This document shows positions 7,496-13,176 of a stretch of DNA of 16,724 nucleotides, piece by piece. The stretch lies in NCBI GenBank assembly GCA_937892345.1, contig CALAGF010000217.1, positions 1-16,724 of the forward strand, given 5' to 3'. Under the pieces are notes generated by a model, which saw only the letters and a program-made list of their open reading frames with translations, was not told the DNA's origin and did no database searches. The translations under genes and the position numbers were made by a program. The DNA comes from an uncultured Rhodocyclaceae bacterium. Its GTDB lineage: Bacteria; Pseudomonadota; Gammaproteobacteria; Burkholderiales; Rhodocyclaceae. Every line of letters begins with the position of its first letter. The first letter of the stretch is position 1.

Positions 7496-8371
7496 ATGCG
7501 CATGGATGACTACCGCGAAAGCGACAATATCGAAGACCGGCGAGGTAGCCGCAGCGGCAGCGGGCTGCGACTGGGAGGGGGCCGAATGGGGCTGGGCACT
7601 ATCGCGATTGCCCTGGTTGCCAGCTATTTTCTCGGAATCAACCCGTTGACCGTCATCAACCTGCTGAGTGGCGGCGGCATGCCGGCCATCGAGCAAAGCA
7701 CACCCGCAGCCAGCCGTCCACCGGCCCGCGACGAAACCGCAATATTCGTCTCCAAGGTGCTGGCATCCACCGAGGACACCTGGCAAGAAGCCTTCAAGGG
7801 CATCGGCAAACAATACCAGGAGCCGCGTCTGGTGCTCTTTTCCGGAAGCACGCCCACCGCCTGCGGCACCGGGCAGTCTGCCATGGGCCCTTTCTACTGC
7901 CCCGGCGACCAGAAGGTCTACATCGACCTGAGCTTTTTCCGCGAATTGAAAGATCGTTTCAAAGCGCCCGGGGAATTCGCCCAGGCTTACGTGGTGGCGC
8001 ACGAAGTCGGCCACCACGTGCAAAACCTGCTGGGGATCGCCGACAAGGTGCATGAGGCAAAAAGCCGGGTCAGCGAAGTCGAAGCCAATGCCCTTTCCGT
8101 CAAGATGGAACTGCAAGCCGACTGCCTGGCAGGCGTCTGGGGCAAACGCACCGACACCATGAAGCAGGTTCTCGAGCCCGGCGATCTTGAAGCCGCCCTG
8201 AGCGCAGCCACGGCCATCGGCGACGACCGCCTGCAACAACAGGCGCAAGGGCGCATCGTTCCCGAAAGCTTCACTCACGGCAGCTCGGCACAGCGCACGC
8301 GCTGGTTCAAGCGGGGCTTTGATTCAGGCGACATGAACCAGTGCAACACCTTCAAGGCGGCGCAGCTCTGA
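7496..8371 (+). CDS. YpfJ-family neutral zinc metallopeptidase
   Basis: A 291-residue membrane-anchored protein of the neutral zinc metallopeptidase family (PF04228, E. coli YpfJ-like). It starts with the family's typical N-terminus (MRMDDYRESDNIEDRRG), then a Gly/Arg-rich stretch and one hydrophobic segment at about residues 30-50. A large domain with the zinc site HEVGHH (H169, E170, H173) in VVAHEVGHHVQNLLG follows. The conserved ELQADCLAGVWG block downstream would supply further zinc or structural residues, and TPTACGTGQSAMGPFYCP is a further family block. A good Shine-Dalgarno (AAGGA, near 7483) precedes the ATG. The catalytic domain is expected on the periplasmic side. The substrate is unknown even for E. 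coli YpfJ. The stop is 2 nt before the thioredoxin-like gene. Confidence 0.93.
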   Translation: MRMDDYRESDNIEDRRGSRSGSGLRLGGGRMGLGTIAIALVASYFLGINPLTVINLLSGGGMPAIEQSTPAASRPPARDETAIFVSKVLASTEDTWQEAFKGIGKQYQEPRLVLFSGSTPTACGTGQSAMGPFYCPGDQKVYIDLSFFRELKDRFKAPGEFAQAYVVAHEVGHHVQNLLGIADKVHEAKSRVSEVEANALSVKMELQADCLAGVWGKRTDTMKQVLEPGDLEAALSAATAIGDDRLQQQAQGRIVPESFTHGSSAQRTRWFKRGFDSGDMNQCNTFKAAQL

Positions 8372-8373
8372 CC

Positions 8374-8901
8374 ATGAACGACGCCCCCGCCGTGGCAAAA
8401 AAGCCGCGCTGGCGCCGTTGGGCGCTGGAAATTGCGATTTTCATCGCTGCATTCATCGCCTTTCAGATGTGGCAACTGCGCGACACGGTCCGCGGCGAAG
8501 CACCGGCGATTACCGGCACGCTGGTCGATGGTCGGGCCTTCGATCTTGCGCAATGGCGGGCCGAGCACCCCGGCAAAGCCGTCATGCTCTATTTTTGGGC
8601 AGACTGGTGTCCTATCTGCACCCGGACCGCAGGCAATGTCAGCGCTGTCGCCAAGGATTGGCCGGTTGCGACCATGGCAGTCGACTCGGGTGACGCAGCC
8701 AAAGTCGCCGGAGTCATGGCGGAACGCGGCTACACCTGGCTCACCCTGGTGGATGCCAGCGGCGAGGCCTGGAAAAAATACGGTCTGCCGGCTGTGCCGC
8801 TGTTCATGATCATCGCTCCGGACGGCAACATCCGCTTCCTGAGTTTGGGTTACACCAGCGAGTTCGGCCTGCGCCTGCGTCTGTGGTGGGCCAGCCGTTG
8901 A
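8374..8901 (+). CDS. Membrane-anchored thioredoxin-like protein disulfide oxidoreductase (ScsD/TlpA-like)
   Basis: A 175-residue thioredoxin-fold protein anchored in the inner membrane with its domain in the periplasm. A Lys/Arg-rich N-terminus (residues 9-15) precedes a single hydrophobic helix at about 16-34. The redox-active motif WCPIC (C79, C82) sits after the strand AVMLYFWAD, and the cis-proline region LPAVPLFMIIAPDG follows. The order and size match the ScsD branch of TlpA/DsbE-like proteins. An in-frame start at 8341 would lie inside the metallopeptidase gene, so ATG 8374, just after its stop, is preferred. The ScsD family is linked to thiol redox control and copper or oxidative stress in some bacteria, but no scsABC or copper genes are present here. 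Its TGA overlaps the TTG start of the next gene. Confidence 0.88.
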   Translation: MNDAPAVAKKPRWRRWALEIAIFIAAFIAFQMWQLRDTVRGEAPAITGTLVDGRAFDLAQWRAEHPGKAVMLYFWADWCPICTRTAGNVSAVAKDWPVATMAVDSGDAAKVAGVMAERGYTWLTLVDASGEAWKKYGLPAVPLFMIIAPDGNIRFLSLGYTSEFGLRLRLWWASR

Positions 8902-9728
8902 GGCACCATCCCCACCGCAGCCTTGCTGCCCTCTTGCTCTCCGCCTGCGGCCTCTTTGCCGCCCCCGCCTTTGCCCTGCCACCACACACGCCGGTCCCTG
9001 GCGGGGTCGCCGTCATTGACCTCGGGCCAGCCAGTGCACCGCGCCCCGAAGCCCATTGGGACCAGCAAGCACTGGCAGTCGTCCGGGAAGGTCAGCGCTG
9101 GATCGCACTTTTCGGCATCCCGCTCGACAGTTTGCCGGTACCGCTGGAAATCAACGTTTCCGGACCGTCGACCGTACGCAAGATCAGCATCCCCATCGGC
9201 AGCAAGGCTTATCCGGAACAGCGCCTGAGCATCAAGAACCAGCGCAAGGTGGAACCGGCACCCGAAGACATACAACGCATTGAGAGCGAACAAGCGCATA
9301 CCGCGCAAATCAAGCAGCAATTTTCCCCGCGGACGCCGGACACCCGTTTTGCCGCCCCGGCCAGCGGACGCCTGTCGTCACGTTTCGGACTCAAACGCAT
9401 TTTCAATGGCCTGCCGCGCAATCCGCACAACGGACTCGACTTCGCCGCAGGCAGCGGCGCGCCGGTGAAGTCCCCGGCCGAAGGCGTAGTCACCGATACC
9501 GGCGACTACTTCTTCAACGGCAATACCGTCTTCATTGATCACGGACAGGGCTTGATCAGCGCCTACATGCACCTGTCCCGCATCGATGTCCGGGTCGGGC
9601 AGCAGATCGGCAAGGGAGAGCAGATCGGCACAGTGGGCTCAACCGGCAGAGCGACCGGCCCGCACCTCCACTGGACGGTGATTCTCAACAATACGCCGGT
9701 CGATCCGGAACTCTTTCTGACGCGCTGA
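8898..9728 (+). CDS. Secreted LytM/M23-family zinc peptidase
   Basis: Periplasmic M23 (lysostaphin/LytM) metallopeptidase, probably a peptidoglycan endopeptidase or an amidase-activating relative. An N-terminal signal peptide (RHHPHRSLAALLLSACGLFAAPAFA) is cleaved near residue 25. A beta-rich N-terminal domain covers about 30-110, and the LytM domain fills the C-terminal half. The zinc residues appear intact: H177 and D181 in HNGLD, and H258 of HLHW (H256, H258). This argues for an active enzyme rather than a degenerate EnvC/NlpD-type activator. The start is uncertain: TTG 8898 overlaps the upstream stop (TTGA) and gives a clean signal peptide, while GTG 8883 would add five residues. An internal Cys in the signal peptide (LLLSAC) looks lipobox-like but is followed by further hydrophobic residues and an AFA cleavage site. 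The downstream gene begins one base after the stop. Confidence 0.92.
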   Translation: MRHHPHRSLAALLLSACGLFAAPAFALPPHTPVPGGVAVIDLGPASAPRPEAHWDQQALAVVREGQRWIALFGIPLDSLPVPLEINVSGPSTVRKISIPIGSKAYPEQRLSIKNQRKVEPAPEDIQRIESEQAHTAQIKQQFSPRTPDTRFAAPASGRLSSRFGLKRIFNGLPRNPHNGLDFAAGSGAPVKSPAEGVVTDTGDYFFNGNTVFIDHGQGLISAYMHLSRIDVRVGQQIGKGEQIGTVGSTGRATGPHLHWTVILNNTPVDPELFLTR

Positions 9729-9729
9729 A

Positions 9730-10047
9730 ATGCGCGCGAAAATCGTTTACCTGCATGACGCAGCACCGGGCAAGCCGGCCGTTGGCGAGCCCTGCAACGG
9801 CTGCGGCCTCTGTTGTGCACAAGAAACCTGCCCCGCCGGACGCCTGCGTTTCCTGCAAGCTGGCGGCCCCTGTCCGGCACTGGAGTGGCATGCCCCGGAG
9901 CAGCGCTATCGCTGCGGTCTGCTGAGCGCACCGGAACGCTACATCAGCTGCCTACCCATCAGCGGCAGAGGATGGGCCAAACGGCTGTTCGCTCGCTGGA
10001 TTTCTGCTGGCAGCGGCTGCGACTGCAGCAGCGAAATCAGTCGCTGA
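9730..10047 (+). CDS. Cysteine-cluster protein (YkgJ-like), possible metal or Fe-S site
   Basis: A 105-residue soluble protein with ten cysteines. The N-terminal cluster CNGCGLCC (C22, C25, C28, C29), followed by C34-P and then C48-P, C62, C74 and a terminal C97-D-C99, resembles YkgJ/UPF0153-type zinc- or iron-chelating proteins (CxxCxxCC...C). It could equally bind a 4Fe-4S cluster, since the CxxCxxC...CP arrangement recalls ferredoxins. No signal peptide is seen, so it should be cytosolic despite following two envelope genes. ATG 9730 lies one base after the peptidase stop. It is the last gene of the packed run; the converging ridA gene ends only 7 nt further on, with no obvious terminator between them. 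Confidence 0.8.
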   Translation: MRAKIVYLHDAAPGKPAVGEPCNGCGLCCAQETCPAGRLRFLQAGGPCPALEWHAPEQRYRCGLLSAPERYISCLPISGRGWAKRLFARWISAGSGCDCSSEISR

Positions 10048-10054
10048 ACCGGCC

Positions 10055-10402
10055 TCAGGCGAGCGCAGCGGTCAACGCCATTTCGACACGATATTCGGGC
10101 CGAGCCAGCCGTGCCTGAACACAGGCCCGCGCCGGAGCGCAGCCTTCAGGTAACCACGCATCCCAAACCGCGTTCATGGCATCGTAATCTGCCATGTCGG
10201 CAAGATAGATGGTCACCATCAACAGTTGCGACTTGTCGCTGCCGGCCTGCGCCAAAAGGCGCTCGATACTGGCCAGCAGATTGGCGGTCTGCGCGCCGGC
10301 ATCGGCCTCAAGGTTGGCTGGCACTTCAACCAGATAAACCGTACCCGCGTGCACCACACTGTCCGAATAACGCGCTGTGGTGCCGTGACGCTGAATCGAC
10401 AT
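10055..10402 (-). CDS. RidA/YjgF-family protein, YoaB-like
   Basis: A 115-residue RidA-superfamily protein, normally a homotrimer in the cytosol. It aligns from memory along its full length with E. coli YoaB: ARYSDSVVHAGTVYLVEVPANL, QTANLLASIERLLAQAGSDKSQLL, IYLADMADYDAMNAVWDAWLP, and APARACVQARL. The arginine that in RidA grips the substrate carboxylate is R92, and the conserved glutamate is E107 (RVEMALTAAL), so 2-aminoacrylate or imine hydrolysis is possible. ATG 10402 has a strong purine-rich Shine-Dalgarno (GGGGGA, complement of 10406-10411); an in-frame start at 10462 would run through the terminator-like hairpin at 10414-10450 and is rejected. It is the only clear minus-strand gene in the window and converges with the cysteine-cluster gene. 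Confidence 0.93.
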   Translation of the reverse strand: MSIQRHGTTARYSDSVVHAGTVYLVEVPANLEADAGAQTANLLASIERLLAQAGSDKSQLLMVTIYLADMADYDAMNAVWDAWLPEGCAPARACVQARLARPEYRVEMALTAALA

Positions 10403-10413
10403 ATTTCCCCCTG

Positions 10414-10450
10414 AAAAACGTGAAGCCCATGCGGGTTGGGCATGGGCTTC
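10414..10450 (-). terminator. Rho-independent terminator or attenuator on the minus strand, upstream of ridA
   Basis: A perfect 11-bp inverted repeat (GAAGCCCATGC, 10422-10432, with 10440-10450) and a 7-nt loop. Read on the minus strand the stem is followed by ACGTTTTTC, giving a five-U tract at 10414-10418. It ends only a few bases before the ridA Shine-Dalgarno. It either ends a minus-strand transcript coming from about 10500-10700 or acts as a leader attenuator of ridA. On the + strand no T-tract follows, so it cannot serve the other direction. Confidence 0.7.
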
Positions 10451-10491
10451 GGTTTGCTGCAACCCCGGCTCGGAGGCCAGGGAAATCGGCT

Positions 10492-10680
10492 TTACGCCGT
10501 CATGGAGTACTGCTCTGTAATCTCAAGAACTGCTTCCTTCGACAACGGCCATAGTTTCTCCTGCAACGCAGCAGCTTCAGACTGCTTGCCGGACTTGCTG
10601 CACATCCGACAGCTGCAGACTATGCCTTTGCGGCGAAAAAATCCATAGCCAGTTTTTATTTTTTTGCGAGGCAGGTGACC
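10492..10680 (-). other. Possible small minus-strand coding region or RNA gene, no conventional gene certain
   Basis: The 10403-10748 interval (about 345 nt) carries no certain gene. On the minus strand a frame is open from the codon after the TAA at 10681-10683 to a TAA at 10492-10494. It reads 62 residues, including GYGFFRRKGIVCSCRMCS and then KLWPLSKEAVLEITEQYS. Only an internal ATG (10605) is available, giving 37 residues; otherwise a CTG at 10674 would be needed. Neither has a convincing Shine-Dalgarno. The terminator-like hairpin at 10414-10450 lies about 40 nt past the stop, as expected for a real transcript. It could be a small Cys-containing protein, a decayed gene that lost its start, or a noncoding RNA. 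The opposite + frame is also open but starts inside the hairpin. Confidence 0.3.
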
Positions 10681-10693
10681 TTACAAAAACGCA

Positions 10694-10722
10694 TTGGTCA
10701 AAACTCGGCAATCGGCGAAAAT
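10694..10722 (+). promoter_or_regulatory. Promoter of the exporter operon
   Basis: TTGGTC (10694-10699) and GAAAAT (10717-10722) are separated by 17 nt, each four of six matches to the sigma-70 consensus. Transcription would start near 10729, 20 nt before the ATG of the first gene. The -10 lies within a small palindrome at 10715-10728. Confidence 0.4.
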
Positions 10723-10728
10723 ATTCGC
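10715..10728. promoter_or_regulatory. Palindrome GCGAA-AATA-TTCGC over the -10/start region
   Basis: A perfect 5-bp inverted repeat with a 4-nt AT spacer overlaps the proposed -10 and transcription start of the exporter operon. This is the place expected for a repressor operator. No regulator gene is nearby, so the binding protein is unknown; chance occurrence is possible for so short a repeat. Confidence 0.3.
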
Positions 10729-10748
10729 TTTACCGCTCCTGCCGGATC

Positions 10749-11336
10749 ATGGACAACCTGATCAAGGATACTGCCACGCTGGAACTCTTCTGCTGGCTCG
10801 ACGCCGGTGCCGAGTTGCCGGGCTGGGACATTCTCAAAGGCAGCCCTTTCGGCGCCACGCTTGCCGCTCCCGAGGGCGGCGCGCCCAATGCCGGCGACCA
10901 ATTGCTGCACGTACAGAACTACTTCGCCGAATACCATCTGGAATACTTCCGGCAACGTCGCTACAACCATTTCCCCAGTCGCCTGCACGCGTTACTGCAA
11001 TTTGCCACACGCACCGATGCAATGACTTTCCGCTTCAAGCACCCGGATCGCGTTTTTGGCAAGAACCTCTCTTGCTCACGCACCAAGGGTGCCTATATCT
11101 GCTCCTTCCACGATGCCAGTTGGCTCGATTACCTGCGGCTACCGCACAGTCTTTCTCTGTCGGCACTGGACGAAGTGGCCGATCACTATTGGTCCGGCCG
11201 CACCGTTGAAGAAATCGGTCTGACCTTCATGAACGAACCCTGGCAGGAACCCCCAGTGATCGAAGCCCTGTATCAGGGCACGCTGGAGCCGGTCTGGGGC
11301 CACGAACAATCGGGCTGGCTGCCCGGCTTCCGTTAG
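10749..11336 (+). CDS. Unrecognised soluble protein leading the exporter operon
   Basis: A 195-residue protein with no signal peptide and no membrane helix, rich in aromatic residues and His. I do not recognise the family with confidence. Visible landmarks are NHFPSRLHALLQFA with R78, HDASWLDYL (121-129), DHYWSG (145-150) and EPPVIEALYQGTLEPVW with E172. This order (an R in a PSR-like strand, a YWxG block, then E...L..G...V) recalls DUF2441-type ADP-ribosyltransferase-fold proteins. The resemblance is by eye and weak. The ATG at 10749 has no clear Shine-Dalgarno. The stop lies 7 nt before the adaptor gene; the adaptor's GGAG ribosome site begins at the last base of the stop codon, so the genes are co-transcribed. 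It may be a cytosolic accessory of the exporter or merely a passenger. Confidence 0.8.
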   Translation: MDNLIKDTATLELFCWLDAGAELPGWDILKGSPFGATLAAPEGGAPNAGDQLLHVQNYFAEYHLEYFRQRRYNHFPSRLHALLQFATRTDAMTFRFKHPDRVFGKNLSCSRTKGAYICSFHDASWLDYLRLPHSLSLSALDEVADHYWSGRTVEEIGLTFMNEPWQEPPVIEALYQGTLEPVWGHEQSGWLPGFR

Positions 11337-11343
11337 GAGCATC

Positions 11344-12483
11344 ATGCGTCGCATCATTCCCCTCATCCTCATCCTTGCGCTGCTTGGCGCTGCCTTGTTC
11401 TGGTTCACCCGGCCCAAACCGGTTTCGGTCAGTGTGCGTGAAGTTGACAACGGCAAAGTCGAGGCGACTTTGGCCAACACCAGGGCCGGCACAGTGGAGG
11501 CCTGCCAGCGCACCAAGCTGTCCACCATCATGGGTGGGCGGATTGAGTATCTCGGGGTCAAAGAGGGCGACAAGGTCAAGAAGGGACAATTGCTGCTCAA
11601 ACTCTGGAACGATGATCAGCAGGCCAACGCGGCATTGGCACAGGCGCAAATCACGCTCTCGGCCAAACGCAGCGAGGAAGCCTGCATTGCCGCGGTCAAC
11701 GCGGAAAACGAGGCAAAAAGGCAGGCCGATCTCCGGGCGCGCGGCTTCGTTTCACCCAGCAAGGAAGACAGCGCGCGTACAGATGCCGCCGTTCGCCGTG
11801 CCGCCTGCAATACGGGCAAGGCGGATGTGGCTCAGGCTGAGGCCAAATTCAAGGCGACGCGTGTCGAACAGGGGCGAGTTGCACTCTATGCCCCCTTTGA
11901 CGGCATTGTCGCCAAGATCGTCGGCGAACTGGGCGAATACGCCACGCCATCGCCCCCCGGGGTGCCCACCCCGCCGGCTATTGATCTGATCGACGATAGC
12001 TGTCTCTATGTCAAAGCGCCGATGGATGAAGTCGACGCGCCAAAAATCATTCCCGGCCAGCCGGTGCGCATTTCGCTCGACGCTCTGCCCGGCCGCACGC
12101 TGCCCGGCAAGGTGAGGCGCATTGCGCCTTATGTCTCGGCTGTTGAAAAACAGGCGCGTACGGTGGATATCGAAGTCGACTTCGATCAGCCGGGGGAAGC
12201 CGGCAAGTTGCTGGTGGGCTACAGCGCCGATGTCGAAATCGTGCTGGCAGGCAGTCAGCAGGTTCTGCGCGTGCCGGCCTCAGCCATTCAGGAAGGCAGC
12301 AAGGTCTTGCTGCTCAAGGATGGCGTGCTTGAAGAACGCCAGATCAAGACCGGACTGGCCAACTGGGAATTCGCCGAAGTCATCGAAGGCCTGCAGGCCG
12401 GCGATCAAGTTGTCACCTCGCTCGAGCGCAGCGGGGTCAAAGCCGGCGTCAAGGCGGTTGTCGACAGCAAACCGGCCAAGTAG
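11344..12483 (+). CDS. Periplasmic adaptor (HlyD/MacA-type membrane fusion protein)
   Basis: A 379-residue membrane fusion protein that would bridge the inner-membrane ABC transporter and an outer-membrane channel. An N-terminal hydrophobic anchor (residues 4-21) is followed by a lipoyl half (GGRIEYLGVKEGDKVKKGQLLLKL), a short alpha-hairpin (about 95-175, turning near RGFVSPSKED at 133-142), the second lipoyl half (LYAPFDGIVAKIVGELGEYATP), a beta-barrel and a C-terminal membrane-proximal domain. Unusually there are four cysteines: C54, C114, C155 and C220. C114 and C155 are placed symmetrically about the hairpin turn. GGAG at 11336-11339 is a good Shine-Dalgarno for ATG 11344. The TAG is immediately followed by the ATPase ATG with no gap. 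Its size and neighbours suggest a MacA-like exporter adaptor; the cargo is unknown. Confidence 0.93.
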   Translation: MRRIIPLILILALLGAALFWFTRPKPVSVSVREVDNGKVEATLANTRAGTVEACQRTKLSTIMGGRIEYLGVKEGDKVKKGQLLLKLWNDDQQANAALAQAQITLSAKRSEEACIAAVNAENEAKRQADLRARGFVSPSKEDSARTDAAVRRAACNTGKADVAQAEAKFKATRVEQGRVALYAPFDGIVAKIVGELGEYATPSPPGVPTPPAIDLIDDSCLYVKAPMDEVDAPKIIPGQPVRISLDALPGRTLPGKVRRIAPYVSAVEKQARTVDIEVDFDQPGEAGKLLVGYSADVEIVLAGSQQVLRVPASAIQEGSKVLLLKDGVLEERQIKTGLANWEFAEVIEGLQAGDQVVTSLERSGVKAGVKAVVDSKPAK

Positions 12484-13176
12484 ATGGCACTGATTGAACT
12501 TACCGGCATCTGCCGCCGATTCCAATTGGGCGATACCACGGTCAACGCGCTCGCCGGGCTGAATTTGAACATCGAAGCGGGCGAATACGTGGCGGTGATG
12601 GGGCCCTCCGGTTCCGGAAAATCCACCTTGCTCAACCTGCTCGGCCTGCTGGACCGCCCCGACGAAGGCCGCTATTCGCTGGAAGGGCGCGATGTCACCA
12701 CGCTCTCACCTGACGAACAGGCAAAGGTGCGCAGCACGCGGATCGGTTTCGTATTTCAAAGTTTTCACCTCGTCCCGCGCCTCAGCGCCGCCGAAAACAT
12801 TGCCTTGCCAATGACCCTGGCCGGTATCGCCCCGAGCGAGCGCGAGCGCCGCGTCGTGCAGGCGCTCAAGGATTTTGGTCTCGACCACCGCGCCGACCAC
12901 AAGCCCGACCAGCTTTCCGGTGGCCAGCGCCAGCGGGTGGCGATCGCTCGGGCGACGATCATGCAGCCCCCCCTCATCCTGGCCGACGAACCCACCGGCA
13001 ACCTTGACCGCCATACCGGCGAAGAAGTGGTGAATTTGCTGGAAGCCCTGAATGCCCGCGGCGTGACGCTGATTGTCGTGACCCACGACCCGGTGATGGG
13101 CGCCCGTGCCCGGCGCCAGTTGGTCATGGAAGATGGCAGTCTGAAGCAGGATCGTGCCGGCCATGCGTCCGACTGA
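12484..13176 (+). CDS. ABC transporter ATP-binding protein (MacB/LolD-type)
   Basis: A 230-residue cytosolic ATPase that powers the two permeases encoded next. Walker A is GPSGSGKST (residues 40-48), the signature is LSGGQ (144-148) within LSGGQRQRVAIARA, Walker B is LILADEPTGNLD with D168 and the catalytic E169, and the switch histidine lies in VVTHDP. The Q-loop is FVFQSFHLVPRLSA. The wording LADEPTGNLD and the short length place it in the MacB/LolD/FtsE group, whose partners are FtsX-fold permeases working as mechanotransmitters rather than channels. The ATG directly abuts the adaptor stop, and the gene's 3' end overlaps the first permease by 14 nt. All catalytic residues look intact. Confidence 0.97.
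   Translation: MALIELTGICRRFQLGDTTVNALAGLNLNIEAGEYVAVMGPSGSGKSTLLNLLGLLDRPDEGRYSLEGRDVTTLSPDEQAKVRSTRIGFVFQSFHLVPRLSAAENIALPMTLAGIAPSERERRVVQALKDFGLDHRADHKPDQLSGGQRQRVAIARATIMQPPLILADEPTGNLDRHTGEEVVNLLEALNARGVTLIVVTHDPVMGARARRQLVMEDGSLKQDRAGHASD

Noticed and set aside
6647..8278. A 543-codon open frame on the minus strand across pyrF and the metallopeptidase gene
   Set aside because: It is antisense to two genes with intact family motifs. Its translation has no recognisable domain and looks like a mirror frame kept open by GC-rich codon use.
8898..8960. Lipobox reading (LLLSAC) in the M23 peptidase signal sequence
   Set aside because: Hydrophobic residues continue past the Cys to a clear AFA signal peptidase I site, so ordinary secretion is more likely.
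10436..10648. A 70-codon + strand open frame between ridA and the exporter operon
   Set aside because: Its start lies inside the minus-strand terminator hairpin, it lacks a ribosome site, and its composition is not protein-like; it overlaps the more plausible minus-strand frame.
10620..10667. CTATG...CATAG repeat followed by a T-rich run on the + strand, terminator-like
   Set aside because: The stem is only 5 bp and AT-rich with a long loop, and no + strand gene ends within 570 nt upstream.
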